Below are positions 1 to 6,031 of a stretch of 10,209 bases of DNA, piece by piece. Below the pieces are notes generated by a model, which saw only the letters and a program-made list of their open reading frames with translations, did not search any database and was not told the origin of the DNA. Both the position numbers and the translations under genes were made by a program. The stretch's first letter is position 1. Every line of letters starts with the position of its first letter. Origin of the DNA: Clostridiales bacterium (GTDB taxonomy: Bacteria; Bacillota; Clostridia; Christensenellales; Borkfalkiaceae); contig DOCD01000003.1 in NCBI GenBank assembly GCA_003503945.1, forward strand, positions 3,350-13,558. Reading direction: 5' to 3'.

Positions 1-307
1 CTATATAGGGATATGTTTTGTCGTCTTTTAAAAGAATATTGTATTTTGGCTTATATTTTTTTATTAAATTGTTTTCGAGCGCGAGCGCGTCTATTTCCGA
101 ATCGGTAATGATATAATTGAAATCCGCAATGTTTTCAACCATTTTCATTACTTTTTCGGGCTTGGGGGAATTGTGAAAATACTGCCTTACCCTGTTTTTT
201 AGTACGCGCGCTTTACCGACGTAAATTACGTTGCCGTACTTATCCTGCATTATATACACGCCGGGATTATCGGGCAACAGTTTTAGTTTTTCCTTTATTA
301 CGTCCAT
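1..307 (-). CDS. uvrC: UvrC N-terminal part, excinuclease ABC subunit C (runs off left edge)
   Basis: Partial gene: 102 codons are present from the ATG at 307 and the frame is open to the window edge. UvrC is the nuclease of the UvrABC nucleotide excision repair complex and cuts the damaged strand on both sides of a lesion. What is seen is the N-terminal GIY-YIG nuclease domain, which makes the 3' incision: LPDNPGVYIM at residues 11-20, NVIYVGKA at 26-33, and the downstream LENNLIKKYKPKYNILLKDDKTYPYI block (77-102) that is nearly invariant in UvrC. The start at 307 matches the usual N-terminus, a few residues before LPDxPGVY. There is no Shine-Dalgarno site: a promoter -10 box ends only six bases before the ATG, so the transcript may be leaderless. 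The gene follows the arsR terminator and appears to be transcribed alone. Identification is very secure; the helix-hairpin-helix and C-terminal nuclease domains lie outside the window. Confidence 0.95.
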   Translation of the reverse strand, partial: MDVIKEKLKLLPDNPGVYIMQDKYGNVIYVGKARVLKNRVRQYFHNSPKPEKVMKMVENIADFNYIITDSEIDALALENNLIKKYKPKYNILLKDDKTYPYI

Positions 308-313
308 AAAAAC

Positions 314-342
314 ATTATACCACGCCCGACAGATTTTTGCAA
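314..342 (-). promoter_or_regulatory. uvrC promoter, extended -10
   Basis: On the minus strand, TTGCAA (342-337) is followed by a 17-nt spacer and TATAAT (319-314). TGG directly precedes the -10 box, giving an extended -10 (TGnTATAAT). The predicted transcription start, about seven bases after the -10, falls on or next to the uvrC ATG at 307. The -35 box begins just past the T-run of the arsR terminator, so the two genes are cleanly insulated. Confidence 0.7.
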
Positions 343-344
343 TG

Positions 345-373
345 AAAAAGCGCGCCGTTTAACGCGCGCTTTT
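345..373 (-). terminator. Intrinsic terminator of arsR
   Basis: A perfect 10-bp stem (346-355 paired with 364-373, AAAAGCGCGC and its complement) with an 8-nt loop. On the minus strand it is followed by a T-run (five T, 349-345). The right arm begins in the last base of the arsR stop codon. The stem is nearly symmetrical in its A/T ends, so it could also act weakly on the opposite strand. Confidence 0.85.
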
Positions 374-711
374 CAGCAACCGAGGAATTCGACGCCCTTT
401 AACATTACGTCGTTTACGGTGTCGTTCACAAGACTGTAAAAAATTATTTTTCCGTGGCGGTCGCTCTTTACTATGCCGAGATTTTTAAGTAGCCTCAGCT
501 GGTGCGACACCGTGGTCTGGTTAATATCCAGCACCCTCGATAAGTCCGTCACGCACATTTCGGAAATGGCGAGCGCGGAAAGCATTCTTACACGCGTCGG
601 GTCGGCGAAAATCGAAAAAAAGCAAACTATGCTGTCGAGTACGTCGCCTTCGGGCACGTACTCCATAATCAAATCTTTTGTGCGTCTGTCAAGTAACATT
701 GTATCCTGCAT
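373..711 (-). CDS. ArsR/SmtB-family metal-responsive transcriptional repressor
   Basis: A 112-residue winged-helix repressor of the ArsR/SmtB family. These dimers bind operator DNA and usually let go when metal binds. Seen: FADPTRVRMLSAL (35-47), the recognition helix region VTDLSRVLDINQTTVSHQLRLLKNLGIV (54-81), and the wing DRHGKIIFYSL (84-94). ATG 711-709 is preceded by AGGAGGG (727-721) at 9 nt, which fixes the start. It lies 94 bp downstream of copA on the same strand, with its own promoter, so it probably controls copA and/or itself; the inducer is not certain. The metal sites are odd. Only Cys53 remains of the helix-3 cysteine cluster (EMCVTDLS against ELCVCDLC in E. coli ArsR), and the helix-5 Asp/His ligands of CzrA/SmtB seem mostly replaced. 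The other cysteines are Cys30 and the C-terminal Cys112. Family assignment is secure; the effector is unknown. Confidence 0.9.
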   Translation of the reverse strand: MQDTMLLDRRTKDLIMEYVPEGDVLDSIVCFFSIFADPTRVRMLSALAISEMCVTDLSRVLDINQTTVSHQLRLLKNLGIVKSDRHGKIIFYSLVNDTVNDVMLKGVEFLGC

Positions 712-733
712 ACGGTTTTACCCTCCTATTAAT

Positions 734-763
734 ATTGTAAAGCCCCGTATGCTTATATGTCAA
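734..763 (-). promoter_or_regulatory. arsR promoter
   Basis: On the minus strand, TTGACA (763-758) is followed by an 18-nt spacer and TACAAT (739-734), just upstream of the strong AGGAGGG ribosome binding site. It implies arsR can be transcribed apart from copA, although no terminator separates copA from arsR and read-through is also expected. Confidence 0.7.
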
Positions 764-772
764 CGTGTGAGC

Positions 773-789
773 ATGACAGATAATGTCAT
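773..789. promoter_or_regulatory. Inverted repeat upstream of arsR, candidate operator
   Basis: A perfect inverted repeat, ATGACA-N5-TGTCAT (773-778 and 784-789), ending 9 bp upstream of the arsR -35 box. Further TGTCA half-sites lie at 758-762 (inside the -35 box) and 804-808 (across the copA stop codon). The pattern is compatible with binding of a small dimeric repressor, most simply ArsR on its own promoter. The arms are short, so chance cannot be excluded. Confidence 0.4.
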
Positions 790-805
790 AAATTTTGTAA
801 CTTTG

Positions 806-1021
806 TCACTTAACTTCGATTTGTACAACGGAATAGCCCGCGTCTGTAACAACTTTTTTAATTTGCTCGTCGTCGACCTCTTCGCGGCTCCTTATGACGG
901 CAAACTTCTTTTTAAGCTTTACGTCCGCGGACACGACATTCGCGACCGCGGATAAAGCGTTTTCGACGCGCTTGGCGCAATGGTCGCAGCACATTCCTTC
1001 GATATGAACGATTTTTTTCAT
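806..1021 (-). CDS. copZ: Possible free CopZ-like copper chaperone, nested in frame within copA
   Basis: The last 71 codons of copA (from Met744) form a complete heavy-metal-associated domain of the size and layout of free CopZ chaperones. The protein starts MKKIVHIEGMCCDHCAKRVE and ends VVTDAGYSVVQIEVK, with the metal site CCDHC at residues 11-15. The ATG at 1021-1019 has an AAGGAAG ribosome binding site 8 nt upstream, better than that of copA itself. CopZ carries Cu(I) in the cytosol and hands it to CopA or to a copper sensor. Both products could be made from one mRNA: the fused pump and a free chaperone. That is inference; the domain and the internal start signals are directly visible. The alternative is that this is only a C-terminal domain of CopA and the internal site is chance. 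Confidence 0.55.
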   Translation of the reverse strand: MKKIVHIEGMCCDHCAKRVENALSAVANVVSADVKLKKKFAVIRSREEVDDEQIKKVVTDAGYSVVQIEVK

Positions 1022-3250
1022 AGATATGTCTTCCTTTATAAATTTTTTATTTTTATACAAAAGCAATCTTAACGCATTGCCTACTACAAAAAGCGAGCTC
1101 AAACTCATACACAGCGCGGCAATCATGGGGTTGAAGGTGAAGCCGAGTGCGGAAAAAACTCCCGCCGCAACGGGTATCATAACCACGTTGTAGAAAAACG
1201 CCCAGAAAAGGTTTTCCTTGATGTTGCGCACGGTAGCGCGGCTCAAATCGAATACGGTGTCGAGCGTGCGCAAATCCTCGCCGACGAGCACAACGCCCGC
1301 GGAATCGATTGCGACGTCCGTACCGCTGCCCATTGCAATGCCGACGTCCGACTGTTTGAGCGCGGGCGAATCGTTGATACCGTCGCCAACCATTGCTACG
1401 CGCCCGCCCGCCGCCTGCACGTTTTTTACCGCGTTCAGCTTATCTTCGGGCATTACTTCCGCAAGGAAATCATCGATGCCCACGCTGTCCGCGACGGCTT
1501 TCGCCGTAGTCTGCTCGTCGCCCGTAAGCATAGCGACCCGCATATTGCGCGCTTTGAGCATTTCAACCGCCCTTTTACTCCCTTCTTTGAGTCTGTCGGC
1601 AACCGCAATCAGTGCGACAACCTCTTTCTCGTCGGCAAAATACAGTACGGTTTTTCCCTCTGAAGAGAGCAACGCCGCCCTTCCTTTGACATTATCGCTT
1701 ATTTTAAGCCCGCTTACAAGCTTTATGTTGCCCAGATAATAGGTTTTCCCGCCGTATTCCGCTTTCGCGCCGCAACCTACCGTATACTCGAAGTTTTCCA
1801 CCTCGACGCCCTCGGGGGCGTAATCGGTAATACACTTTGCAAGAGGGTGGTTTGAGTTTTTTTCTATCCCGCACGCTATTTTGAGCACGAGCTCCTTATC
1901 CATACCGAAAGCTTCGACGTCGGTTACGGAAGGCTTACCCTCGGTAAGCGTCGCCGTCTTGTCGAGGAGCACGGCGTTTATGCCGCACACCTTTTGCAGG
2001 CTTTCCGCGTCCTTATACAGTATCCCGAGGGACGCCGCCTTACCCGTCGCCGTCATTATCGCAACGGGAGTTGCAAGCCCCAGAGCGCACGGACAGGAAA
2101 CGACGAGCACGTTGATTGCGTAGGTTACGCTGTGCGCCGCATTGAAGCCGCCGTCGATTGCAATCCAGATAAGAAAGGTAATGAGCGAAACGAGGGTTAC
2201 GACGGGCACGAATATGCCCGCAACCTTGTCGGCAAATTTCTGTATGGGCGCTTTGCTTGCGCCCGCTTCCTTGACCATATGAATAATTTTCGAAAGAGTG
2301 GTCTGTTCGCCGACTCGCTCCGCGCGGACTTTTATAAGCCCGCTCTTTACGAGCGCCGCGGAGGTTACCTCCGCCCCCTCGAAAACTTCCACGGGCAGAC
2401 TTTCGCCCGTTATCGCGCTTTTATCGACGTACGAGCTACCGAAAGTCACCACGCCGTCGACGGGGATATATTCGCCTTGCCTGACGACGACGGTATCGCC
2501 CGCCTTTACTTCCCTTACGGACACAGTTTTCTGCTGTCCGTCGACCTCGACGGTGACGGTATCGGGCGCAAGCTTTAAAAGCTTTTCTATTTCGTCGCCC
2601 GTCTTTTTCTTGGATTTTTCTTCAAGCCACTTACCCACCGTGACGAGCGCGAGGATTGTCGCCGCGGATTCGAAGTGAAGCTCCATATGATACTGCGTTC
2701 CGCCCGTAAACACAAGCACCGTCAAAACGAGCGAATATATAAACGAAACGCCCGAGCCGAGCGCAACTAACGTATCCATATTAGGCACGCGCTTGAATAC
2801 GGCTACGGCGCCGTTTTTGAAAAACTCGTAATTTACCCCTATAATCATTGCGGAAAGTATGAGCTGATAAAGGCAAAACCATTTTTCGTTGCCGCGCTCG
2901 GGGTTTAAAAAGGGCGGAACGGGCGCGCCCGCCATATGCCCCATGGAAACGTACATAAGGGGCGCGAGCAGACAAACCGAAATTATAAACCTTATGAAAA
3001 GCTTTTTATCGTGACTTACCGTCTTTTTCTGCGGCTCGGCGCCCTCGTCGGAAATTCCGTATCCGAGCGATTTAACGGTTTCTTTTATTTTTATATCGGA
3101 AATTACGCTTTCGTCGAATTCGGCTTTCATACTCTTTGCCATAAGACTGACTTCGCATAGTGTTACGCCGTCGAGCTTGCCGACAGCCTTTTCTATGCCC
3201 GACGAACACGCGGAACACGTCATACCCGAAATATCGTATCTTTTAACCAT
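806..3250 (-). CDS. copA: Cu(I)-translocating P1B-type ATPase CopA with N- and C-terminal HMA domains
   Basis: An 814-residue inner-membrane pump expected to export Cu(I) with ATP. Domains in order: N-terminal heavy-metal-associated domain (GMTCSAC, 9-15); membrane segments from about 84 including LMYVSMGHM (98-106); actuator domain with TGES (281-284); CPC transport motif SCPCALGLATP (385-395); phosphorylation site Asp430; HP motif (468-469); TGD (576-578); hinge GDGINDSPAL (622-631); YN (687-688) and MSLSS (715-719) of the last membrane helices. CPC plus YN plus MSxSS is the Cu(I) signature of class P1B-1. A second HMA domain (GMCCDHC, 752-758) is fused at the C-terminus; most CopA proteins have HMA domains only at the N-terminus. 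Odd: the usually invariant DKTGT reads DKTAT (430-434). The ribosome binding site is weak (GGATAAG), but the N-terminus fits the family. It is transcribed from its own promoter, which is overlapped by a palindrome. Confidence 0.95.
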   Translation of the reverse strand: MVKRYDISGMTCSACSSGIEKAVGKLDGVTLCEVSLMAKSMKAEFDESVISDIKIKETVKSLGYGISDEGAEPQKKTVSHDKKLFIRFIISVCLLAPLMYVSMGHMAGAPVPPFLNPERGNEKWFCLYQLILSAMIIGVNYEFFKNGAVAVFKRVPNMDTLVALGSGVSFIYSLVLTVLVFTGGTQYHMELHFESAATILALVTVGKWLEEKSKKKTGDEIEKLLKLAPDTVTVEVDGQQKTVSVREVKAGDTVVVRQGEYIPVDGVVTFGSSYVDKSAITGESLPVEVFEGAEVTSAALVKSGLIKVRAERVGEQTTLSKIIHMVKEAGASKAPIQKFADKVAGIFVPVVTLVSLITFLIWIAIDGGFNAAHSVTYAINVLVVSCPCALGLATPVAIMTATGKAASLGILYKDAESLQKVCGINAVLLDKTATLTEGKPSVTDVEAFGMDKELVLKIACGIEKNSNHPLAKCITDYAPEGVEVENFEYTVGCGAKAEYGGKTYYLGNIKLVSGLKISDNVKGRAALLSSEGKTVLYFADEKEVVALIAVADRLKEGSKRAVEMLKARNMRVAMLTGDEQTTAKAVADSVGIDDFLAEVMPEDKLNAVKNVQAAGGRVAMVGDGINDSPALKQSDVGIAMGSGTDVAIDSAGVVLVGEDLRTLDTVFDLSRATVRNIKENLFWAFFYNVVMIPVAAGVFSALGFTFNPMIAALCMSLSSLFVVGNALRLLLYKNKKFIKEDISMKKIVHIEGMCCDHCAKRVENALSAVANVVSADVKLKKKFAVIRSREEVDDEQIKKVVTDAGYSVVQIEVK
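1030..1036 (-). promoter_or_regulatory. Internal ribosome binding site within copA
   Basis: AAGGAAG on the minus strand (1036-1030) lies 8 nt before the in-frame ATG at 1021-1019. It encodes part of the linker after the last CopA membrane helix (residues around 738-741), where the sequence is free to carry such a signal. Confidence 0.5.
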
Positions 3251-3285
3251 ATCTTATCCGATTATTGACATTTTTTTACGCATTT

Positions 3286-3314
3286 ATTGTATCGTTTAAT
3301 TCCTACTTTGTCAA
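3286..3314 (-). promoter_or_regulatory. copA promoter
   Basis: On the minus strand, a consensus TTGACA (3314-3309) is followed by a 17-nt spacer and TACAAT (3291-3286). The predicted start near 3279 gives a leader of about 29 nt. The leader contains TGTCAATA (3270-3263), which is the reverse complement of the sequence TATTGACA spanning the -35 box (3316-3309). Confidence 0.8.
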
Positions 3315-3323
3315 TAGGAATTA
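3297..3323. promoter_or_regulatory. 27-bp palindrome over the copA -35 box, candidate operator
   Basis: A perfect inverted repeat: TAATTCCTA (3297-3305), a 9-bp spacer (3306-3314) and TAGGAATTA (3315-3323). The -35 hexamer lies in the spacer, so a bound dimer would block RNA polymerase. The copA promoter therefore looks strong but repressed. The arms do not resemble the TACAnnTGTA box of CopY or the GC-rich CsoR operators as I know them. The adjacent ArsR is the nearest candidate binder. Confidence 0.65.
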
Positions 3324-3334
3324 GGCAAAAAATA

Positions 3335-3368
3335 AATATAAAAACTGCGGTTTATTACCGCAGTTTTT
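3335..3368 (-). terminator. Intrinsic terminator of the asnS-ansA operon
   Basis: An 11-bp perfect stem (3340-3350 with 3358-3368) and a 7-nt loop. The asparaginase stop codon lies in the loop. On the minus strand the stem ends in a T-run followed by more T/A-rich sequence (3340 down to about 3327). It separates the asparagine genes from the copA promoter. Confidence 0.85.
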
Positions 3369-4371
3369 CGAAAAAGTTATTTGTTTTCAGCTCCTCAGCA
3401 ATACTTATGCCCGAGCCGAGCGCCAGAAGGACTTTTACGGTTGCCATTTCGAAGCTGATATCGTACGCCGCCGTGCACATATCCGCGAGCCCCAAAGCGC
3501 TGCCGTAGGTTTTTGCGCGGCTGTCTATCGTAGCAATAATGACCTCGATGCCGAGGTTTTTGCAATACGCGAGGAAGTTTTTGAAGTTGGCTTCCTTCCC
3601 CTCCGTGCAAACCGTGCCGCTGTGGTAAAGCTGAACCATAACGGCTTTGGGCTTTACGTCGGTAAAGCGGTAATAGTCGAAATTGAGAAGCGAGTGCGCC
3701 TGAATGGTTACGAGGTCGGTGCAAAGCTTCTGCGCGGCGCACTTCTTGCGCGGACGGCGCAGCTCGGACGGCGTGGGGTTGTGTTCGTTTTCGTTGTATA
3801 CGAAACGCCAGCCGCGTATTTCGCCGTAGGGCACGTTTAAAATGCTTTCGTACTCGCCGCGTATCTGCGTTGCGGAAATAAGCCTGCTTGCAAGGTGGAT
3901 TTTACAGTTTTCGGAATGGTTTTCGAAGCTGACGAAAACGCCGCCGTAGTCGACGCTCTGTATAAAAGTAACCGCACCAGCAAAATTCTCGACCCCGCGC
4001 GACCTGTCGTCATCCAAGGGGTACAGCGCCGAAACGAGCACGAGAGGGATTGAAATATCGCAGAAAATCTGGCTGAATAGGTTCGCCGTAAAGCAAAGCG
4101 TATCGGTGCCGTGCGTCAGGATTATCCCGTCGTATGCATTTTTATCGACCGCGCGGATACAGTCCGCCATGGTTTCGAGGTCGGCTGGCTGCATATTTTC
4201 ACTTAAAATATTCAGCGGCCGCAATTCGTCGAAAGACATAGAACTGCCGAAGCGTTCGCGATACTTTTCCAAAAGCAAGCTTCCGCTTTCGGGGTTTAAA
4301 TCGACGACGTCACCGCTCGAATACGAGCCTATCGTTCCGCCCGTAAAAATAACGCATATTCTGTTTTTCAT
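3355..4371 (-). CDS. ansA: L-asparaginase-like protein, type I family
   Basis: A 338-residue protein (from ATG 4371) of the asparaginase/glutaminase family, which hydrolyses L-asparagine to aspartate and ammonia. It has no signal peptide, so it is a cytoplasmic type I form. Seen: nucleophile motif FTGGTIGS (9-16, Thr13) and second Thr motif THGTDT (86-91, Thr89-Asp90). The smaller C-terminal domain runs from about 240, with VMVQLYHSGTV at 245-254. An in-frame TTG six bases upstream (4377) gives two more residues; I prefer the ATG. Neither start has a clear ribosome binding site, and the ATG lies only 9 nt after the asnS stop, suggesting translational coupling. Odd: the loop that usually reads SxPxxxxxSDGxxN is SALYPLDDDRSRGVEN (114-129), and the segment where the catalytic Lys is expected reads SRLISAT (162-168). 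It may be catalytically altered. Family membership is firm; activity is less sure. Confidence 0.85.
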   Translation of the reverse strand: MKNRICVIFTGGTIGSYSSGDVVDLNPESGSLLLEKYRERFGSSMSFDELRPLNILSENMQPADLETMADCIRAVDKNAYDGIILTHGTDTLCFTANLFSQIFCDISIPLVLVSALYPLDDDRSRGVENFAGAVTFIQSVDYGGVFVSFENHSENCKIHLASRLISATQIRGEYESILNVPYGEIRGWRFVYNENEHNPTPSELRRPRKKCAAQKLCTDLVTIQAHSLLNFDYYRFTDVKPKAVMVQLYHSGTVCTEGKEANFKNFLAYCKNLGIEVIIATIDSRAKTYGSALGLADMCTAAYDISFEMATVKVLLALGSGISIAEELKTNNFFEKLR

Positions 4372-4380
4372 ACCCAAAAC

Positions 4381-5757
4381 TTACAAGCTGCCGACCGTTC
4401 TGGGATAAAGCAGCGTATCCCTTATGTTCTGCACGCCCGTCAGGTACATCAGCATACGCTCGAAGCCGAGCCCGAAGCCGCTGTGCGGCACGCTGCCGTA
4501 TTTGCGCGTATCGAGATACTCGGTGTAGCTTTCGAGGGGCATATTGCGTTTGAGCATCGCCGCTTTGAGCTTTTCGAGGTCTGCCTCCCTTTCGCTGCAA
4601 CCTATGATTTCGCCTATGCCGGGCACGAGTAAATCGGTTGCCGCAACCGTCTTGCCGTCGGGGTTCTGCTTCATATAAAACGCCTTTATATCGGCTGGGT
4701 AATCGGTAACGAACACGGGCTTTTTGAAGTACTCCTCGGTGATGTACCTTTCATGCTCGGTCTGCAAATCCGCGCCCCACTCAACGGGGTACTTGAATTC
4801 CTTACCCGATTTTTTAAGCACATCGATAGCCTCGGTATAGGTTATCCTTCCGAACTTGCTTTTAATGACGTGGTCGAGCTTATCCATAAGCCCGTTTTCA
4901 ATCCTGTCGTTAAAAAACTGTATCTCTTCGGGGCAGAGCACCACTACCTGTTCTATAAGGTATTTGATGAAATCCTCCGCCATTTCTATAATGTCGTCCA
5001 GATCGCAGAAGCATACCTCGGGTTCGATTTGCCAGAACTCCGCCGCGTGCCTCGTCGTGTTGCTGTGCTCGGCGCGGAAGGTCGGACCGAACGTGTAAAT
5101 TTTTCCCAAACCCATAGCCGCGATTTCGCCTTCGAGCTGACCCGATACGGTGAGCCCCGCCTTTGCGCCGAAAAAGTCGTCCGCATAGTAGTCGGCTTCC
5201 TTGTCGTATTTCGCGTTCCAGCTCTGCGTGGTTACCCTGAACATTTCGCCCGCGCCCTCGCAGTCGCTGCCCGTGATTATGGGGGTGTGCACGTACTTGA
5301 AGTTGTGCTTCTGGAAGTATTTATGAATGGCGAATGCCAGCCCGCTCCTTACGGCGAGCACCGCCTCGAAAAACCTCGTTCTGGGTCTTAAATGGGGTAT
5401 CGTGCGCAGAAATTCGAGCGTGTGATGCTTTTTCTGCAAGGGATAATCCTGCGGGCAGCCGCCCAAAACGGTGAGCGAGGTGACCGACAGCTCGTAATAG
5501 TTCTTTTCGGAGGGAACGAAGTCGCCCTCGACCTTCAACGCGCAGCCGACGACGAGCGCGGGCTTCACAAGATTTTCGTCGACTTTATCCTTCTCGATAA
5601 CGAGTTGCAGGTTTTTGAGCATGGTTCCGTCGTTGAGCTCGATAAACGCGATGTTCTTCGAGTCGCGCCACGTCCTGACCCAGCCGCAGACCGTTACGGA
5701 CTTTCTTACGTACTTCTGAGCGTCGTAGAATAACGATTTTATATCTGTATGTTTCAT
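4381..5757 (-). CDS. asnS: Asparaginyl-tRNA synthetase
   Basis: A 458-residue class IIb aminoacyl-tRNA synthetase, close to the usual bacterial length of about 460. It charges tRNA(Asn) with asparagine using ATP. The N-terminal OB-fold anticodon-binding domain spans about 18-100 (VTVCGWVRTWRDSKNIAFIELND). Then come HTLEFLRTIPHLRPRT (112-127), GAGEMFRVT (168-176), motif 2 GPTFRAEHSNTTRHAAEFWQIEPE (224-247, Arg228) and motif 3 GFGLGFERMLMYLTG (427-441, Arg434). FWQIEPE and the C-terminal GVQNIRDTLLYPRT mark it as AsnRS rather than AspRS. ATG 5757-5755 has an AAGGAG site (5771-5766) at 8 nt. It is followed after 9 nt by the asparaginase gene, so use and breakdown of asparagine sit in one transcript. 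No T-box leader fits in the 69 bases upstream, and I see no clear promoter there; read-through past the rpmF terminator is possible. Confidence 0.97.
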   Translation of the reverse strand: MKHTDIKSLFYDAQKYVRKSVTVCGWVRTWRDSKNIAFIELNDGTMLKNLQLVIEKDKVDENLVKPALVVGCALKVEGDFVPSEKNYYELSVTSLTVLGGCPQDYPLQKKHHTLEFLRTIPHLRPRTRFFEAVLAVRSGLAFAIHKYFQKHNFKYVHTPIITGSDCEGAGEMFRVTTQSWNAKYDKEADYYADDFFGAKAGLTVSGQLEGEIAAMGLGKIYTFGPTFRAEHSNTTRHAAEFWQIEPEVCFCDLDDIIEMAEDFIKYLIEQVVVLCPEEIQFFNDRIENGLMDKLDHVIKSKFGRITYTEAIDVLKKSGKEFKYPVEWGADLQTEHERYITEEYFKKPVFVTDYPADIKAFYMKQNPDGKTVAATDLLVPGIGEIIGCSEREADLEKLKAAMLKRNMPLESYTEYLDTRKYGSVPHSGFGLGFERMLMYLTGVQNIRDTLLYPRTVGSL

Positions 5758-5786
5758 AAAATCAACTCCTTAAACTCTTAAAATTT

Positions 5787-5818
5787 AAAAAACGCGAACT
5801 GCCTTTATGACAGTTCGC
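5787..5818 (-). terminator. Intrinsic terminator after rpmF
   Basis: The 8-bp stem GCGAACTG/CAGTTCGC (5794-5801 with 5811-5818) has a 9-nt loop. On the minus strand it is followed by G and six T (5792-5787). It ends the DUF177-rpmF transcript just before the asnS ribosome binding site. Confidence 0.85.
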
Positions 5819-5826
5819 CGAGCTTT

Positions 5827-6015
5827 TTAATCTTTTTTGGCGTCCTGCGGAACTACCTCAACCTTATCGTAGTAGCCGCAATTGCCGCAAACCCTGTGCG
5901 CCTGCATTTTCGAATGACAATGAGGGCACTCCACAAGCGTGGGTGCGGTTGCCTTATAATTTGCAAATCTGCTGTTCGTCCTGCTCTTCGACTGTTTTCC
6001 CTTAGGTACTGCCAT
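5827..6015 (-). CDS. rpmF: 50S ribosomal protein L32
   Basis: A 62-residue basic protein of the large ribosomal subunit. MAVPKGKQSKSRTNSR is the standard N-terminus. A complete zinc ribbon is present with Cys30, Cys33 (CPHC) and Cys43, Cys46 (CGNC), so this is the zinc-containing C+ form. ATG 6015-6013 has an AGAGGTG site (6029-6023) at 7 nt. The gene follows the DUF177 gene after 16 nt, the conserved yceD-rpmF pairing found across bacteria, and is followed by a terminator. In many Firmicutes the fatty-acid gene plsX comes next; here it does not. Confidence 0.98.
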   Translation of the reverse strand: MAVPKGKQSKSRTNSRFANYKATAPTLVECPHCHSKMQAHRVCGNCGYYDKVEVVPQDAKKD

Positions 6016-6031
6016 TTTTTAACACCTCTTT

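Noticed and set aside
473..955. Plus-strand open frame of 160 codons across arsR and the copA 3' end.
   Set aside because: It is antisense to two clearly real genes and the arsR promoter region, with no recognisable domain or ribosome site.
1994..2578. Plus-strand open frame of 194 codons inside copA.
   Set aside because: It is antisense to the conserved CopA core and shows no protein-like motifs.
4372..4377. TTG start for the asparaginase, two codons upstream of the ATG.
   Set aside because: The frame allows it, but an ATG follows at once, neither has a Shine-Dalgarno site, and MKNRICVIFTGGTIGS is a normal family N-terminus.
4753..5391. Plus-strand open frame of 212 codons inside asnS.
   Set aside because: It is antisense to strongly conserved AsnRS motifs; long antisense frames are common at this base composition.
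5758..5826. T-box or other amino-acid-responsive leader before asnS.
   Set aside because: Only 69 bases separate rpmF from asnS, and these hold the rpmF terminator and the ribosome site; no T-box sequence is present.
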